DNA of 42,784 nt. It comes from a bacterium (GTDB lineage Bacteria > Desulfobacterota > JAPLJL01). The stretch is taken from assembly GCA_028713675.1 (NCBI GenBank), contig JAQTNV010000008.1, forward strand, positions 1-42,784, given 5' to 3'. Positions 41,032-42,784 of the stretch are shown here, one piece after another. Within the stretch, counting starts at the first letter, position 1. Every line of letters starts with the position of its first letter. The notes under the pieces were generated by a model that was given only the letters and a program-made list of their open reading frames with translations, was not told where the DNA came from and searched no databases. The translations under genes were made by a program, and so were the position numbers.

Positions 41032-42784
41032 TGCCGGCCCAGACCGCCTCCCCCGCCCATTTCCAGAGCCGGTCCTCCGCCGGTCCGGACCCGGCCCGGG
41101 GCTTTTACCGCTGCGCCATCCTGGCCGTGATCCTGGTCCCGCTCTTTTTTCTTCCGTATAATCCGAATCCGGAATTCGAAATCGCCAAAACCTGTCTGCT
41201 CCAGATCCTGGCCCTTTTCGGAATCGGCTTCTGGCTCCGATCCGGTCCGGTCTATTCCTCCCGCGCCTGCTATTTTCTGTTCCTCTTCCTGGCCCTTTGC
41301 GCCCTCTCGGTTCTCTCCGCCCCCAATCCCTACCTGGCGCTTTCCCGCCTGGGTTTCCTGGCCGGGGCTATGGCCTTCTTCCTGCTCGGAATGCATCTCA
41401 GCTCCGACCAGGTCCAGGGTCTGTTGAAATGGGCGATTTTTGCCGGGGTCCTGGTTTCCCTGCTGGGGATCCTGCAGACCTGGGGAATCCTTCTGAAGCC
41501 CCGTCCCGATATTTACGGGGAATTGATGTATCCCTCCACCTTCCGGCACGCCAATTTCGCGGCCCAGTTCCTGGCTCCCCTCCTGCCCGTCACCGCCGGG
41601 GTTCTTTTCGCGACCCGGCGCCGGTTCAACCTGGCCCTCCTTCTGGCCGCCGTGCTGATCGAGGCCTTTTACCTCGCGGCCACCCGTTCCCGGGCCGGAT
41701 GCCTTTCCGCTTTCCTGGGAATCGTTTTCCTGCTTTTCTTCTGGCTCTATTTTCAGTTCCGGGGCGCCGGCCGCAAGCTCCACTCCTCGCTCCTGCGGCC
41801 GGCACTGCTGATCGGATCCCTGCTGATCCTCCTGGGCCTGAGCTTTTATTTGTACCCCCCGGTCCGGAACGGTATCTCCCGGCTGTCCTCCCTGGCCGAC
41901 CTGAAAGACCCGGCCAACCGGGTCCGCCTCCTCCTTTATCAGGACACCGCGAAAATGGTCCGGGCCCACCCCCTGTCCGGAATCGGGCTGGGCAATTACC
42001 CGGTGGTCCTGCCGGATTACTGGTCGGGGGAGCTGAGGGACCTGATTACCTACGGCGCTTCCCGGACCGCCGAGAACGCCCATAATGATTACCTGACCAC
42101 CGCCGCGGAATCCGGCCTTCCCGCCCTGCTGGCGCTGGCCGCCCTGATCGTTTTTGTTCTTTTCATCACCCTGGCCGGACTGCGGAAGAAACCCGATCCC
42201 TACCGGCTCTCCGCCCTCGGCGGGCTGCTGGCCCTGCTCTGCCACGCGGCTTTCGATTATCCCCTGCAAAACGCCGCCTCCGCCCTGCTTTTCTGGATCC
42301 TGCTCGGCATCATCGCCGGGAAACCCGGCTCGAAAAAACTGTCCCTGCCCCCCCGGCTCGCCTTTCTCTCCTCCCGCCCCCTTCTGGTCAGGCTCCTCAT
42401 CTTCGGGCCGGTCGTGCTGCTCTCCCTCCTGGCCACCCGGTCCCTGGCGGCCAACTATCTCTGGCAGCGGGGTTTTTCCGAGTATGTCCGTTCTCCCCTG
42501 AGCGCGGAGAAATCCCTGCAGCGGGCGGAGAAAATTTCCCCCCATGACCACCAGGTCCTTTTCCTGCTCGGAAACATCGCCACCCTGAAGCGAAACACCC
42601 CGGAGGCGGTCAGGTATTATCAGGCCGTGCTCAGGCTCTTTCCCGCCCATTCGAAAGCCCGGATGAACCTGGCCGAGCTTTACCTGGACCAGGGCAGGTT
42701 CCCGGAAGCCGAATCGGCCATCGCGGAGGTTTTACGGCTGGACCCGCGCAACCCGGCCGCCAATTATCGCCAGGCCGTTTTCCT
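41031..42784 (+). CDS. O-antigen-ligase-like membrane protein with C-terminal TPRs, 3' end cut by window edge
   Basis: About 584 residues are visible, running off the right edge. Seen: 10-12 membrane helices, the large loop with RSRAGCLSAFLG, then GIGLGNYPVVL and AENAHNDYLTTAAESGLPALL, the Wzy_C/O-antigen-ligase signature with the His-Asn-Asp-Tyr motif. After the last helix (about 455-475) come TPR repeats (EKSLQRAEKISPHDHQVLFL, PEAVRYYQAVLRLFPAHSKAR, FPEAESAIAEVLRLDP). Such ligase-TPR proteins act in lipopolysaccharide, teichoic-acid or protein glycosylation; substrate unknown. The ATG overlaps the tlyA stop. An open frame on the opposite strand here is a shadow. Confidence 0.85.
   Translation, partial: MPAQTASPAHFQSRSSAGPDPARGFYRCAILAVILVPLFFLPYNPNPEFEIAKTCLLQILALFGIGFWLRSGPVYSSRACYFLFLFLALCALSVLSAPNPYLALSRLGFLAGAMAFFLLGMHLSSDQVQGLLKWAIFAGVLVSLLGILQTWGILLKPRPDIYGELMYPSTFRHANFAAQFLAPLLPVTAGVLFATRRRFNLALLLAAVLIEAFYLAATRSRAGCLSAFLGIVFLLFFWLYFQFRGAGRKLHSSLLRPALLIGSLLILLGLSFYLYPPVRNGISRLSSLADLKDPANRVRLLLYQDTAKMVRAHPLSGIGLGNYPVVLPDYWSGELRDLITYGASRTAENAHNDYLTTAAESGLPALLALAALIVFVLFITLAGLRKKPDPYRLSALGGLLALLCHAAFDYPLQNAASALLFWILLGIIAGKPGSKKLSLPPRLAFLSSRPLLVRLLIFGPVVLLSLLATRSLAANYLWQRGFSEYVRSPLSAEKSLQRAEKISPHDHQVLFLLGNIATLKRNTPEAVRYYQAVLRLFPAHSKARMNLAELYLDQGRFPEAESAIAEVLRLDPRNPAANYRQAVF

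Noticed and set aside
40626-42650. 674-codon open frame on the minus strand, rich in Gly, Gln and Glu
   Set aside because: Antisense to tlyA and the O-antigen-ligase-like gene, whose motifs are clear; low-complexity product typical of a GC-rich shadow frame.

Overview
The window is a GC-rich bacterial chromosome fragment, densely packed with genes and mostly read from the minus strand. The envelope genes (a LysM protein, a CpoB/YbgF-like coiled-coil/TPR lipoprotein, other lipoproteins and an O-antigen-ligase-like protein) suggest a Gram-negative-type cell. Nothing here names a species. The degenerate intergenic repeats and unusual gene neighbourhoods would fit an uncultivated lineage, but that is inference. 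Only trpD (left edge) and the O-antigen-ligase-like gene (right edge) are cut by the window.

Layout. 0-3.4 kb: trpE-trpG-trpD (minus) behind a promoter, a leader peptide with Trp-Cys-Trp and an intrinsic terminator, the layout of a trp attenuator. 3.5-7.5 kb: two large membrane proteins (a GT39/PMT-like glycosyltransferase and a YfhO-like protein), convergent with overlapping stop codons. 7.5-14 kb: translation and secretion block ffh-rpsP-khpA-trmD-rplS without rimM, followed by a membrane-anchored SMC/YhaN-like ATPase, yraN and a cation-diffusion exporter. 14-18.3 kb: a LysM protein and a CpoB-like protein, divergent from a lipase-like protein that lacks its nucleophile serine. 18.6-22.6 kb: UDP-xylose synthesis (ugd, uxs) and folC, with mobile-looking inverted-repeat elements between genes.

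22.8-30.7 kb: a block of visibly different base composition that reads as a defence island. It holds two HEPN-like proteins, a protein with a nucleoside-deoxyribosyltransferase/TIR-like domain, a type III restriction-modification pair (mod, res) and a PD-(D/E)XK-like protein with its own promoter and operator-like repeats.

31-38.2 kb: a compact cyclic-nucleotide signalling cluster on the minus strand. In transcription order it has a CHASE2-adenylate cyclase, a TPR protein with two cNMP-binding domains, a GAF-GAF-HD-GYP phosphodiesterase, a CRP-like regulator and a class II cyclic-nucleotide phosphodiesterase of the metallo-beta-lactamase fold. Synthesis, sensing and breakdown of cAMP, plus c-di-GMP breakdown, sit side by side. 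38.2-42.8 kb (plus): a secreted GH51 arabinofuranosidase, a small zinc ribbon, a TlyA-type rRNA methyltransferase and an O-antigen-ligase/TPR protein, mostly with overlapping start and stop codons.

The best candidates for something new are the cAMP cluster, the HEPN/HEPN/TIR-like trio beside the type III system, and 7-bp-period arrays that directly follow stop codons.
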